Of a stretch of DNA of 32,576 bases, positions 20,983 to 30,865 are shown one piece after another. Location of the stretch: positions 5,301,330-5,333,905 of the forward strand of contig NC_049988.1 of NCBI RefSeq assembly GCF_000003815.2. The letters run 5' to 3'. How positions within the stretch are numbered: position 1 is the stretch's first letter; each line of letters starts with the position of its first letter. Below the pieces are notes generated by a model. It saw nothing but the letters and a program-made list of their open reading frames with translations. It was not told where the DNA came from and searched no databases. The DNA is from Branchiostoma floridae (taxonomy: Eukaryota > Chordata > Leptocardii > Amphioxiformes > Branchiostomatidae). Both the position numbers and the translations under genes were made by a program.

Positions 20983-23900
20983 CTGGGGCGGGAGGAACAC
21001 AAGTAATGGTATCATCATGTATAAATACATGAAAACGTCTTCTAGTGCACACTGGTAAAAAGGTACAGGACACAGAGGTAACTCACTCCAGCGATGAGTT
21101 TATACCTGTGGACATGAAAATGAAAACTGACACACACAAATAGAGGTACAATGATAATAAATAGAATACAGTATTTGTATTGCGTAGCCCAGGGTGGAAT
21201 ATAATGATATAAGATCACTCTTTGGGTAATTCTATGTCTAACTCCAATAAGTGTGGCAATGGTTTTAATTGTTTATAATGATTGTTGTTGTATATGTGTT
21301 GTGTTTGTTTTCTATCCTTTCGCCTGGCTGTATGTATGAAACTGCGCAGACGTGAAAAAAATCTTGACATGCCTGCGGAATTTTAGGAATTCTTGTCAAA
21401 CTGACGCAGACTATACCATTAAGCTAGCCCCAGAGGCGTCGCCAAAAAAAGCCTAAAGGGACCCACTTAGTCTCTGCTCAAAGAGCTAGTTATCTACCAC
21501 TCATAAATCACGGCCACAGTATGTCCAGAGCGGTCTTGGAATGTTATATTCCAAAACCGGAACTTCCACTACAGTACCGTAACGAGCCGCCAGGGGGCCA
21601 ACGATTTAATCATTTTGAGGTCTCAAGACCAACCATATACTAAACATGAAGCAATTTCATTTTGGCCTTAAAGTGTTCGCAGACAGACAGACAGACGCAC
21701 AATTTCACACAGACACACCAGCGCTCCCGAAAACAACCTTCCTGGTAAAAGTAATAAACCTGAGGCAATGAGTTTTTCGCCTTGTACGTGTCCCACCACT
21801 TAACAAGTACACATGCAAAATGCTGTGAAAGGGGCATTTGTATAAGAAGACCACGCAATTAATGGCTAAGAGATCACAACGTTAACCCTTATAGCAAATG
21901 TAGATGATTTATCGTACTGATATAACTTCTATCCCTCTCACCATTATAACAGCAAAGCTTACTCCCAGCGCAATCCCCCTGTTTACTTCATAGATGTCGT
22001 GATGGTAGATGGCTACACGGGTGTAGGAATTCCACACAGCGAAGGCAACAAAAGCTGCCTGAACCGCCGGCTTGACGAGCCAGGGTCCCCGCCACTTCCA
22101 CCGGGCCTGGATGTAAACCTGTTCGATAAAAAGTAAAGCAATGTTTTTCAGTTTCATTTCAAGTGCACTTGATTTACACTATGCTAAGAACAGCTAATGT
22201 ACTACCAGTTACCTACCATTTAGCGTCCACTTTAGGCCACGTCATGCAGTCATGCCTTTGTCACTTGAACTTCGCCTGTCGCTTAACGTTGGTGGTACTG
22301 AATTGTTTTCCTCAACCGCTTGGACCATGTAATGTGATGCTCACTTTCTGTCTTTGATATTCAGGTAGAGCACTAAAAGTAACAAGTCTCAAGTGTACGA
22401 TAACTGGTAACCCTAACTGTTCATCTTGTGACAAAAAAAAAACATTGTACGACCAGAAAGTGTCCAAAGACATTCTTACTTTCCATCATTCCTGACCGAT
22501 AGATAACAATACTAAGGAACACACATACTATAGAAGAAGTGGGCTAATTCCCCCTTCCATTGCCTCGAAACAAGTCAAGTCCAAGAAATCTTCTTAGATG
22601 CATTTTCAAGAATGTAGCACAAAATAGGTAGTTCTTAATGTCATTGTATTTATCATTCTTATATCTTTGTTACTTATGTAAGTTTTTGCAACAAACAAAA
22701 TTTCATTTTAATTGTGGCAAGTTCTGATTGAGCATGAAGGGCCATGCGATACCATATATAACGTGAACAGCATTTTTTTCTAATCTTTGCTCGCAAAGAA
22801 GCGCCATAGTCTTTGAGTACGACCGACGTCTCCGGTTATAACTCCTGCGGGTCCCATTAGACCGCCATGGTAAAACAATTCAAGGAGATATGACAATAAA
22901 CCATCCCCGAGGTGTGCGCACTTGAGATATCCTTTGTTCAAGACAATGTTTACATGTCTTTAAATGCTTTATATTTAAAAATACTAACTTGCCAGTGTTA
23001 CATGTATGCTATTGAATATTTGAACTCTTTTATAACGCCACTTTGCAGGCAACAGCCTGAATTGTGTTGGTGTGTGCACAAACAACGGGATATTAAGGGT
23101 AAAATCCGTTTATCTCCAAAGAAAAAAAAATATATGTATATTTATCGTTTCCGATAACACCCCGGTCCGGCCCAGGTTTGGAAATGTGACCGAATCATCA
23201 CAGAAATATTCACTGTCCATGGCTGTATGGTACTAGTCTCTACCAGACTCCCGCCTGGCCGAATAGTGATAGGGGGGTTTGACCAGGTTAGGAATAGAAG
23301 TCTAGTAGGAGTTAATTGGCCTAGAAGTGAACTGACCGACCGGCGGATAGCTGGATAGACTACAAGAGACTGACTGAAATCACGTGGGATAAAGTTGATT
23401 GATTGATTGATTGATTTATTGGAATTGCAAACAATACAATACACGTGGGACACAGGCAGCGTTATTTGTCCCTAATTATAATTGGCCAAATTCTTCTCGT
23501 TTTTTCACCCAGCTGATACATCTGCTTGGAACCTAGTATGGACCCCTCCCGTAAAGCCTATGGTAGTTCCTCTCCGACGAGACTGATTAAAACAATTCAA
23601 AACAGAACTGTTCTAGTGACGTTCTCGTGACTTCATGGTGTCAATATGTGTACATAGTATTTGTTTTATACTTGGAGTTTTTCTCGTACCGTATATGCTG
23701 TAACTGTCAACTTAGTCTGATTTTAACATGAATTAAGGATGTTTGTGCAAAATCAACATAATTCAGTGAACATGCTTCCAACATTGTACACTGCCAGTTG
23801 ATTCCTAATAAAATTGAATTGAAAATTGAATTGAATCAGAAGTACATGTATAATAGGAGCTCAGAAATCTTTCTCCGATAAGTTATCAGGCTTCTCTGTT

Positions 23901-26900
23901 ACCATGGAAGCCAGCAAACACAGCCTTCAACAACATGGTAACAGACAATTCTTTGACAATAATTGATCCATGTTAGCACATATCCATAAATCATCGGGAT
24001 TAAGATGTTACCGATTCTCTCATTAAAGCTAAGGGCACAATCCGACGTACGTGCAAATAAGTGGTGTCTACGTGCTAAAACGTTGGCAATCATTTGGGAT
24101 CCGTAAGTGGTAAATACGGCCTCCGTACGAACTCGTAGGGAATCTGACGGATTTTGGAGCACGCAGACACGCCGTAGAACTTTACGTGCAAGCAAAACTT
24201 TGTGCCATCGAGCTGCGGGTTCGCCCTACCCCCACCCCGCCGTACGTACCAGTACGGGCGACGTGCCTGCCCTGTACAACTTGAACGTTTTCAGAAATAT
24301 GTGGCGGACGTGGCCTCCAAAAAAAACGTACGGCGGGTTGTGCCCTTATCTTAAGCTTCTAGAGGCCTGACCGTGCGAATGACAGCATGATCTTGTCAGG
24401 CAATTGCAAGATGCCCACACTACATCAATCTTAAAGTTTACATGAATAAGTATACTCACCGCAAGATACACTGCTGTGTAGAAGTGAGATGCCGCGTGTC
24501 CCGATACAAAGCCCAGCCTGTGATAACAATAGCATTCAAACTGAATAAAAATTTTCCTATCCGTTCAATTGTTACTATAAACAAGTTGAATGAACGGCGA
24601 ATCCTGTGCAGAAGAATTGTAATCATTTATACATGATGAAATGTATTATGTCATACCTGGGCCATAAAAACGTTCAATATGGATGCTACGGACAAGTTAA
24701 TAACTTGTAACGTCATGTTTTATTCGCAGGCGGCAAAAGTACACCCGAATTTTGTTCTTATTACAGGCTTGACATACAATAAACCACATAAAAACAATGA
24801 CAATAATTGCTTAAAGATCGTGTTGGACAAATCAAACAGGAATAATTACAGACATCACCAACTCCAGGCACAACTATTTGCTCCATCGCACATCGCACCA
24901 TCTCACGTGTGTGTGTGTGTGTGTGGGGGGGGGGGGTTCTTTAACGTGCCTGGTGTGTGGCTCTCCCCAAACACGGGACCTCCATTTAACGTCCTATCCA
25001 AGCAAGGAGGTTGACAAAGGAACCTCTTTGATCCGACGGACGGCCTTAGCCGATGGTAGGTACTAATTTGCATCTAAGTTAAGTGAGGAAAGCCTTTCCC
25101 AAGGACACAAGATCGGTGACATGGCAAGATTCGAACTCGAGACTTCTAGGTCCTGACCCAAACACGCTGCCGCTGCGCCACACAATCCCAGAAATCTACA
25201 TTATCAAGTGTTTAACGACAGGTTTCTGGAATCTTCCCAGCACATAACTCTTGGAAGCTGAAAAAGACTTGCAGTAGGACAATCGAAACTTCTATGCGGC
25301 AACATTTGTGTTGGAACAAAGATTTTTGCTCTGTACTCCCAGTTTCAAAATGTCACATTCATGACATGTTTTATTTCAGTTCTCTGGGACACTTACTTCG
25401 ATTGTTCCATGGTGTATTTGTCTCCAGTGCAAACGCTGGGAAACAGGAGGCCTCTGTCGGTCGTGCAGGTAAAGTTGAGGTCGCACACTTGCAGGAAGTA
25501 GGGTCTGAGTTCCCCGACAGTGTACTTTGCTACATACACCACGGATGCCACCGCACTTAATCCTGGTGGGTGGATCAAAAACAGATTTACATAACCTACA
25601 CACAAAGGTACAAGAATTAAATGACTTCAAATATTGACTTCACTCTTTGCAAATCATATCAATAATGCTATGTATAGTCGGGCAACCCCGGCTATGCGTG
25701 CTCAACAGCCAAACTAATACATATGTAGATAAATATATAAAGGTAAAGTATCAGTTTCATGGTCGGTAATGTATCATTTGATCATTTAACATGGTTTTTA
25801 AATCAAGTTGCAACACAATCTGTGTAACACAGTCAGTATGACCGTATTAGGGAAAATTGGCGTCAAATGTTCACATATGCCGGAGGAAACAGTCGCCAAC
25901 ATGCTGCAGACCTGTCAGGTACCCTCTTTAATTTAGGTGCTTTACATTCCGTGTAGCTTTTCAATTTTACCCTATCAGCTCTATATGTCATTAAAAGAAG
26001 CATCTGCGTCATGCTTTGGTTTGTTACGAACTTATAATTACTGGCCAATTGTGCTATTTAGCACACCAAAATCTCTCTAAATACACAACCACGGGTGTCA
26101 ATGTGATTTTTTTTTCTGCATTTAACTGAGAAACCTATAGACACGCGTTAAGATGTGACTGCAATGAAACAATATGTGAAAGGTACAGGTGAAATATTAG
26201 GAAATGTGAAGCATGAAATGTGATGCTCTCTGACCATAACGTGTGTTTTTAATTTGTATGCTTGTCGGCGACAACGCCCCCTTTTCTGTCATTAAAAAAA
26301 TTCCCTCCAATTTTTAGGAACTATTTTACAATTATGTGTTATTCACATTTCATAATTTCACACAACATTTCATATCATCCCTTTCACATATTTTTGATGA
26401 AGTCACATTTCGTTATACCCTTGAAAGTTCCCCCATCGAATTCACATAAATGTCACATAAATTTACGCCCCTGTGAGTGATATAGCATACCAGTTGCTGG
26501 GACCGGTTTACAGAGGTTGCTTACCGAACAAGAAAATGACGTTATTTTTGAAGAGCCGTACGAAGAAATTGGTGAGAATGTCGCTGTACTCCTGCTGGTC
26601 TGCGCTCCCTCTGTCGTTCAGTGACCGCTTTTCTTTAAGATATAGCGTCAGCTCTCCTAACACAAACTAAACAAAAATAAAGAAAACAAACGTTCTAAGC
26701 ATTAGAGGAATGACTTGCAAGCATGCTTTCATGATTGCCTCGGTGAAAAAGGGAGGACTTTTTTGTCTGTTTGTTTAATCGTCTGTGTGTTTGATGGTAT
26801 CTTAATGATCCTCTTGGTAGATCCTAGAAAGCCAAATGTCAAGTTCAACTGGGACTGCGGACAATCTTAATTTTCGGTTTTTGACCTGAAGTGGTCCGAG

Positions 26901-28397
26901 TTCTGAATACAGGTCCTTAAGTTTCAACTGCACAGACTGACAGATGACAGGGCCCAGATAAACTCAACATGTCAGAATCCCAACAAACTATGACCGTACT
27001 CAGTAAAGCGGAAGCCACCAATGACCTACTGGGTAGATGAGGGACAGGTCAGAGGGTAAATAGGGTCAGAGGGGTTAGCATGAGGGTAGAGGGACATGTA
27101 ACTTGTCTGTTCAATCGGCAATTCATCATTTGTGCATGAAAGTAGCTTAGTTCAAGATGCACACAGGATAAACTATTCGTTATGCAAATCGGAACCTACT
27201 TAACATTACGTAAGATGAAATTTTGTATTCAAGTGAAGTGTGTCCAGTATCTATGAGATATCTGACATATACGGTTTTAGCACAAGTGGAACATTACATT
27301 AGAGCTCTGATTGCATAACCACTGAAAAAGAATGTCTTGGTTTATCAGTACTAGATAATGGAAAAATTCAGACTTTTGTAATCAAAAAGTAACATTGATA
27401 TATTATGTAAATTTGCAAACAACGAGGAAATGTTAAGAATCATTGTGACAAAGGATAGAACCTCACACTGCTATCTAGATCGGGCTCATTTAAGGATTCC
27501 TGGGGTCGGGAACTTTTCCTGTTGATGTACTCGTAGAGTTTAATATTTTGGTATCATAATGACGTAATTATGACGCCATAATGCAATATTTGGTCCTAGA
27601 ACCGCCTGAATAGAGGATTTTCGTTATACTGGAACAACAGAAATTGATTATCAATGGTTTCTTATTGATATTCAAGTCTGTCTTTTCTGTTGCCAATGAC
27701 GACGGAATAACAGACGCCAATATAACGTGAGAAGATGACTCACAGCTATGATGGACATTGCTATGAGGAAGCCCCAGTGTCCGAGGATCCGGTGGGCCCA
27801 GGACCCGGCCCGGTAGGGGTAGGATATCCGCCGGTCTGTACAGTAGAAGCCGCTCTCGTTCGGGTGGATATCACACCATATCAGGATAGCAGCAGGCAGT
27901 ATAGCTGTGGGAAAGTCAAGCCATTCATGTCATATTAACAGTAAAGAAAGTTATCTCGAAGATGGTACCAATTCTGAAAATACACAAAATACACAAAATA
28001 TAAGATATAACCGATAACTCTACTGTACATTTCTTCATAAAAGCAACATTCTGATAATGGTAAAAAGGCAAATACCAAATGCAATAAGAACCAATACGAG
28101 TTGGCCGCTCAGCTATGGGGAGGGGCATAGACAACAATATTTGATGCCCAAATTCGCATGTTTCACGAAAGATCTAACTTTACAACAAGACATGTGCACT
28201 TTTTCTCGGTAAAGATACTTTAAGTCTATCTAGGATGTCTATCATGGTGATCTGAACGAGACTCTACCACAATTTGGTTGCATCTGCATGTCCCAACCAA
28301 ACGGTAAACACACGACCGGAACCGGAACATACTTACCTATTGGAATGCAAATCAAATCTATAATCATAAGTAGCCATGTCCTCGCTGATGCCACCAT
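20878..28397 (-). CDS. Phospholipid (lipid phosphate) phosphatase, LPP/PLPP type, complete, 7 exons, 289 aa
   Basis: Six-TM PAP2-superfamily enzyme that hydrolyses lipid monophosphates (phosphatidate, lysophosphatidate, sphingosine-1-phosphate, ceramide-1-phosphate) at the extracellular or luminal membrane face. Exons on the minus strand: 28397-28337, 27904-27744, 26666-26525, 25562-25397, 24517-24460, 22118-21942 and 20982-20878. All are GT..AG and phases match. 289 residues plus TGA equals the usual LPP length. The start ATG has a good context (aatATGG) and an in-frame TAA four codons upstream. Motif C1 is K134-x6-R141-P142; C2 is S182-G183-H184, preceded by Val instead of Pro; C3 is T229-R230-x5-H236-x3-E240 instead of S-R-x5-H-x3-D. 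N151 (NFT) matches the conserved luminal glycosylation site. The C-terminal LFVSDLF is a family signature. The catalytic Lys, Arg and His residues are kept, unlike PLPPR proteins. Confidence 0.95.
20983..21941. other. Phosphatase intron 6
   Basis: No gene. Contains a gacagacagacag simple tract near 21682, and a conserved-looking block (about 21420-21620, including cttccactacagtaccgtaa and cgagccgccagggggccaac) that may be a dispersed repeat. Confidence 0.4.
21942..22118 (-). CDS. Phosphatase exon 6: TM4-TM5 and catalytic motif C3
   Basis: 177 bp between aacag and gtgaga, in phase 0. Begins VYIQARWKWRGPWLVKPAVQ (family YLQAR..WRG..L..P..Q). C3 reads TRVAIYHHDIYEV and aligns without gaps to SRVSDHKHHPSDV: the nucleophile His is kept, Ser becomes Thr, and Asp becomes Glu. 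Confidence 0.96.
22119..24029. other. Phosphatase intron 5, main part
   Basis: No exon recognised. Includes a TTGA microsatellite and an ATTGAA-type A/T tract near 23806-23835 (aataaaattgaattgaaaat), a common tail of old retroposons. Confidence 0.4.
23395..23417. repeat. (TTGA)n microsatellite
   Basis: Five to six TTGA units in intron 5 of the phosphatase gene. Confidence 0.9.
24030..24348. mobile_element. ~319-bp inverted-repeat element (MITE-like)
   Basis: Ends are taagggcacaatccgacgta on the left and the inverse taagggcacaacccgccgta on the right, about 20 bp with 2 mismatches. Flanks are attaaagc and tcttaagct, similar but not an exact duplication. The CpG-rich interior is unlike the surrounding intron. 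No transposase frame. Confidence 0.8.
24460..24517 (-). CDS. Phosphatase exon 5: catalytic motif C2
   Basis: 58 bp between cacag and gtgagt. Encodes LGFVSGHAASHFYTAVYLA. The family consensus PSGH is VSGH here; Ser, Gly and the general acid/base His are intact. Confidence 0.95.
24518..24906. other. Phosphatase intron 4, part
   Basis: A/T-rich intronic sequence, nothing recognised. Confidence 0.4.
24907..24936. repeat. (GT)n(G)n microsatellite at a SINE end
   Basis: About nine GT units followed by a 12-base G run, abutting the end of the SINE-like element. Confidence 0.9.
24937..25190 (-). mobile_element. tRNA-derived SINE-like element
   Basis: Read on the minus strand, the element starts gggattgtgtggcgcagcgg. 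It has a Pol III A-box-like tggcgcagcgg (25180-25170) and a B-box-like gagttcgaatc (25138-25128) about 32 bases apart, then a non-tRNA body containing ggacgttaaatggaggtccc. It stops at a C/AC simple repeat. Box spacing and order match a tRNA-derived SINE head. The family name is not assigned. Confidence 0.72.
25397..25562 (-). CDS. Phosphatase exon 4: TM3 and catalytic motif C1
   Basis: 166 bp between accag and gtaagt. Encodes LSAVASVVYVAKYTVGELRP, containing the K-x6-R-P C1 motif, then YFLQVCDLNFTC with the luminal glycosylation sequon, and VCTGDKYTMEQS leading to C2. Confidence 0.96.
25563..26090. other. Phosphatase intron 3, part
   Basis: Unremarkable intronic sequence. Confidence 0.4.
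26091..26475. mobile_element. ~385-bp fold-back element built of TGTGA/TCACA motifs
   Basis: The left half agatgtgactgcaatgaaac, aatatgtgaaagg, gaaatgtga, catgaaatgtga is mirrored in the right half tcacatttcataatttcaca, ccctttcacatatttttgat, gaagtcacattt. Outer ends cacgggtgtcaatgtga and the inverse cacaggggcgtaaatttatg also resemble each other. The copy is diverged with indels. It ends about 50 bases from exon 3. Confidence 0.62.
26525..26666 (-). CDS. Phosphatase exon 3: TM2 end, cytosolic loop, TM3 start
   Basis: 142 bp between tttag and gtaagc. Begins FVLGELTLYLKEKR (family GE motif), then a charged loop, then RLFKNNVIFLF entering TM3. Confidence 0.92.
26667..27743. other. Phosphatase intron 2
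   Basis: No gene. Contains a palindromic tgacgtaattatgacg block near 27559 resembling one at 9800, and a purine-rich stretch of agaggg motifs at 27035-27095. Confidence 0.4.
27744..27904 (-). CDS. Phosphatase exon 2: TM1, loop, TM2
   Basis: 161 bp between ccacag and gtgagt. Encodes ILPAAILIW, then GFYCTDRRISYPYRAG (the conserved GF.C.D..I.YPY loop of LPPs), then the TM2 start GHWGFLIAMSIIA. A possible N-glycosylation sequon, NES, is at residue 36. Confidence 0.93.
27905..28336. other. Phosphatase intron 1
   Basis: Unremarkable A/T-rich intron with a short acacaaaat duplication near 27980. Confidence 0.4.
28337..28397 (-). CDS. Phosphatase exon 1: start and TM1
   Basis: Encodes MVASARTWLLMIIDLICIPI plus one base, followed by donor gtaagt. 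The hydrophobic run is the first half of TM1. An in-frame TAA lies four codons upstream of the ATG. Confidence 0.88.
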
Positions 28398-28688
28398 ATT
28401 GAAAAGTTAAAACAGTCGAGATGTATTTCCATCAGATACAAAACATTTTGGACACTCTCTAAACGATTCCACGGCAAGTCTGTTCCTTACACAGGTCAGA
28501 GCCAGTTTTTTTATGCAAATGAGAACAGGTCTGACAGGTCCCAGACAACAAGATTGGAATAGCTTGGGGTGTTTTTTGAGACGGAGGACAACTGAAAGGA
28601 AATTTATGGGGTGACATAAGCAACCACAACAAGCGTAGATTATGATATTGTAATTGTTAAATGATACATCGAATTATAATCTGTTAAC

Positions 28689-28975
28689 TAAAAAGGCCGA
28701 CATTTGTTCGAGAGCAAATACAGCATATTTCAGCCATCTTCCTTCCGATACCACAATAGACTGTTCTCAAACCACCCCCGTGCGAAAGTGGAATACCTTC
28801 TGCTTAAAAATGGCTTCTGCTAATCACCCTTTCGCCCAAAAATGAATATCTGAAAATTTCCCTTGTGCAAGAATGAACTCTTCTAGTGCAGCCCACGTAA
28901 AACGTAAAATAAACCAGTCTGCTAAAAATAACTTTTTCAATCATTACCCTTTTAAAACTGAATTTGAAAAAAAAA
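28689..28975. repeat. Dispersed repeat, copy 2 (matches 942-1180)
   Basis: aaaaggccgacatttgttcg, aaatacagcatatttcagcc, atagactgttctc and gtgcaagaatgaactcttct parallel 944-1140 in the same order and strand. It lies about 300 bases upstream of the phosphatase start codon. Confidence 0.8.
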
Positions 28976-29354
28976 TACTTTATTATTTACTGGTTTATCT
29001 AACGGTCGTAGACGCAGGAATGTAACATGTACAACACGTATTTCATTGTATGGTAGAAATTCGATTTATAGGAAGTAGAGTTCCTCTAGCTATGTAGGAA
29101 CGTCCTGTTCCAATTTGTTCCAATTTTTGTTCATTTAGTAAAAATCACCGGGCTTACTTACGTATTTGCGTGCGTGTGCGTGTTGTATACACCTAGCTTA
29201 CTTACTTCTTTGCGCGTGTGCTTACTATTTGCCATTAAACCCAACGGAAACTATTTACACTATACATCGGGCATGTTGTGAGTCGATACTCTTCTCAGCG
29301 ACCACCTGTCCAAATCGACCGCTTTTGTCCGGTCACCGGTTTCGTGTCAGACTT
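28976..29354. other. Intergenic, nothing recognised
   Basis: Upstream of the phosphatase gene. Short GTGCGTGTGCGT-like text near 29170-29220 only. Confidence 0.4.
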
Positions 29355-29835
29355 TGAAAGGGAGTAACTCAACAATGGATTGATGGATTGTCATGAGTTT
29401 TGGTATGTAGATAGCTTAAGTGATGCTTCATATAATTACATATTAATTTGCAACCTGGGATATAATTTGCATAATTAATTAAGAAATCGTCTAAACATGC
29501 TCAGTTCCAATATAGGACCATTGCAACAAGTGAAATTTGTAAATGAGAAAAAGAATATAGATATATGTTATGCAAAATAAAGACATAATTTGCATAATTA
29601 ATGAGAAAATGCTATAATGTCATGGTGGTAAATGACAGGAACATCATACTTGTAGCAATTGGAAGTTATGTACAGTTGAACATTGTTGAACATTAATTAT
29701 GTTAATGAGGTCTCCATTTGCATAAATGCGATTAAGCCTTCTTTCATAGATTGTGCACGCCTGTTGTTTGGCGAAGGAGATGATCAACTAATATAATTTA
29801 TGCAAATGAGGACATTATTTGCATAATTAATGACA
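29355..29835. repeat. Degenerate ~100-128-bp repeat with ATTTGCATAATTAATGA core
   Basis: TTGCATAATTAAT-type cores occur near 29467, 29590, 29718 (diverged) and 29819. The head (ggagtaactcaacaatggat, tttggtatgtagatagctt) resembles 19580-19650. Confidence 0.6.
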
Positions 29836-30217
29836 GTTCAGTTCAGACAACAGAATTAATACAGCAGTTGTAAAGAGTAAAATCATTTGGCGAAGGTATG
29901 GGGTCGTGGAACTCTAGTTTGTTAATGCTTTTGTCCTTTTTATCTAAGCTATGTTTACTACATTGCGCGATGACATTTGGGATCGGTAGTCTGTGTCCCT
30001 CGTTTCCGCTTGTCTGCCAAGACTGTATTTCTTTTAAAAAACACAAGTAAAACAGATTATTTCTATGCGTGATTATCCGCGAACTTAAGGTTTTGTTCAC
30101 ATTGTTCCTCGAATGAATACGAAGAAAGAAAAACAACTCTCTTCAGCTTCCAGCTTTCATGTAGATGACAATCAACTCAATACACATCTACATGTAATGT
30201 TGCACGGAAAACAATTC
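29836..30217. other. Intergenic up to first assembly gap
   Basis: No gene recognised. Minus-strand 97-codon frame at 29843-30136 has no family signature. Confidence 0.4.
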
Positions 30218-30317
30218 NNNNNNNNNNNNNNNNNNNNNNNNNNNNNNNNNNNNNNNNNNNNNNNNNNNNNNNNNNNNNNNNNNNNNNNNNNNNNNNNNNN
30301 NNNNNNNNNNNNNNNNN
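30218..30317. other. Assembly gap, 100 N
   Basis: Exactly 100 N, a conventional placeholder for a gap of unknown length. Sequences on either side may not be truly adjacent. Confidence 0.99.
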
Positions 30318-30638
30318 ATCGGTCTACTAACAATACACTAGGGGTCGCCGGGTTCGGGGCGACAGACCCAAGTGCCGGTGGCGATTCATTCTGCCCAATC
30401 AGGGGAGCGAACCCGTCCTTCCTGCCCTGAATCTACGTGTTACGGCGTCATAACCAACGTGGAACGGGGCCTTCTGATTGGTCCGCGGCGCCTGGCTATA
30501 TGATAATGTCCTTTAATGATCACAATGGGGGCTTAGAGCTTTAATCATGTCAGTCGGCCAAAATAATCTCCAACATCCCCCAAAAGACATATAGGAATAA
30601 TTTGTTCTGGTGTCTGGACAGTTCCACAGAAATTTGCT
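30318..30638 (+). promoter_or_regulatory. Candidate CpG-rich promoter with paired CCAAT boxes
   Basis: A G+C- and CpG-rich block between the gaps, unlike its A/T-rich surroundings. It contains cccaatcagg (CCAAT at 30395-30399) and the mirrored cctt/ctgattggtcc (ATTGG at 30477-30481), NF-Y-type motifs in opposite orientation about 80 bases apart. It lies upstream of the dephospho-CoA kinase-like exon, so a housekeeping promoter is plausible. The gap in between makes this inference. Confidence 0.4.
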
Positions 30639-30738
30639 NNNNNNNNNNNNNNNNNNNNNNNNNNNNNNNNNNNNNNNNNNNNNNNNNNNNNNNNNNNNNN
30701 NNNNNNNNNNNNNNNNNNNNNNNNNNNNNNNNNNNNNN
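30639..30738. other. Assembly gap, 100 N
   Basis: Exactly 100 N, ending 14 bases before the start codon of the kinase-like exon. Confidence 0.99.
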
Positions 30739-30752
30739 GTGACTGAGCCATC

Positions 30753-30865
30753 ATGCTCCTTGTAGGCCTGACTGGCGGTATAGCCACAGGGTAAGAGTAC
30801 AGTGTCTTCCATGTTTAAAGAATTGGGGGTTCCTGTAGTGGATGCTGATCAAATAGCAAAAGATG
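30753..30865 (+). pseudogene. Dephospho-CoA kinase-like exon 1, frameshifted in the P-loop (or assembly error)
   Basis: The ATG at 30753 opens MLLVGLTGGIATG, the start of the dephospho-CoA kinase fold (GLTGGIASGKS in relatives). DPCK phosphorylates dephospho-CoA with ATP in the last step of CoA synthesis. An extra T around 30792 turns GGG-AAG into GGG-TAAG, giving a stop where the catalytic P-loop Lys should be. In the +1 frame, homology resumes with KSTVSSMFKELGVPVVDAD and QIAKD, up to donor gtaagt at 30866. The rest of the gene would lie beyond the window. The exon sits directly after an assembly gap, so a base-calling or assembly error is as likely as a true pseudogene. Animal name would be DCAKD; I give no symbol because the frame is broken. 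Confidence 0.82.

Noticed and set aside
24107-24370. 87-codon plus-strand and overlapping 98-codon minus-strand frames
   Set aside because: Both fall largely inside the CpG-rich inverted-repeat element; no domain.
25128-25180. Functional tRNA gene
   Set aside because: A- and B-box-like motifs are present, but no cloverleaf with paired acceptor and anticodon stems can be drawn; the body continues as a SINE.
20878-28397. PLPPR (plasticity-related, catalytically dead) identity for the phosphatase
   Set aside because: PLPPR proteins lack the C1 Lys/Arg and the C3 nucleophile His; here these are present, and the length and C-terminus match LPPs without the long PLPPR tail.
30789-30803. A 12-base intron (gtaagagtacag) restoring the kinase frame
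   Set aside because: gtaag and tacag are present, but 12 bases is far below any workable spliceosomal intron. Removing it would also delete the lysine and serine of the P-loop; a one-base insertion fits homology better.
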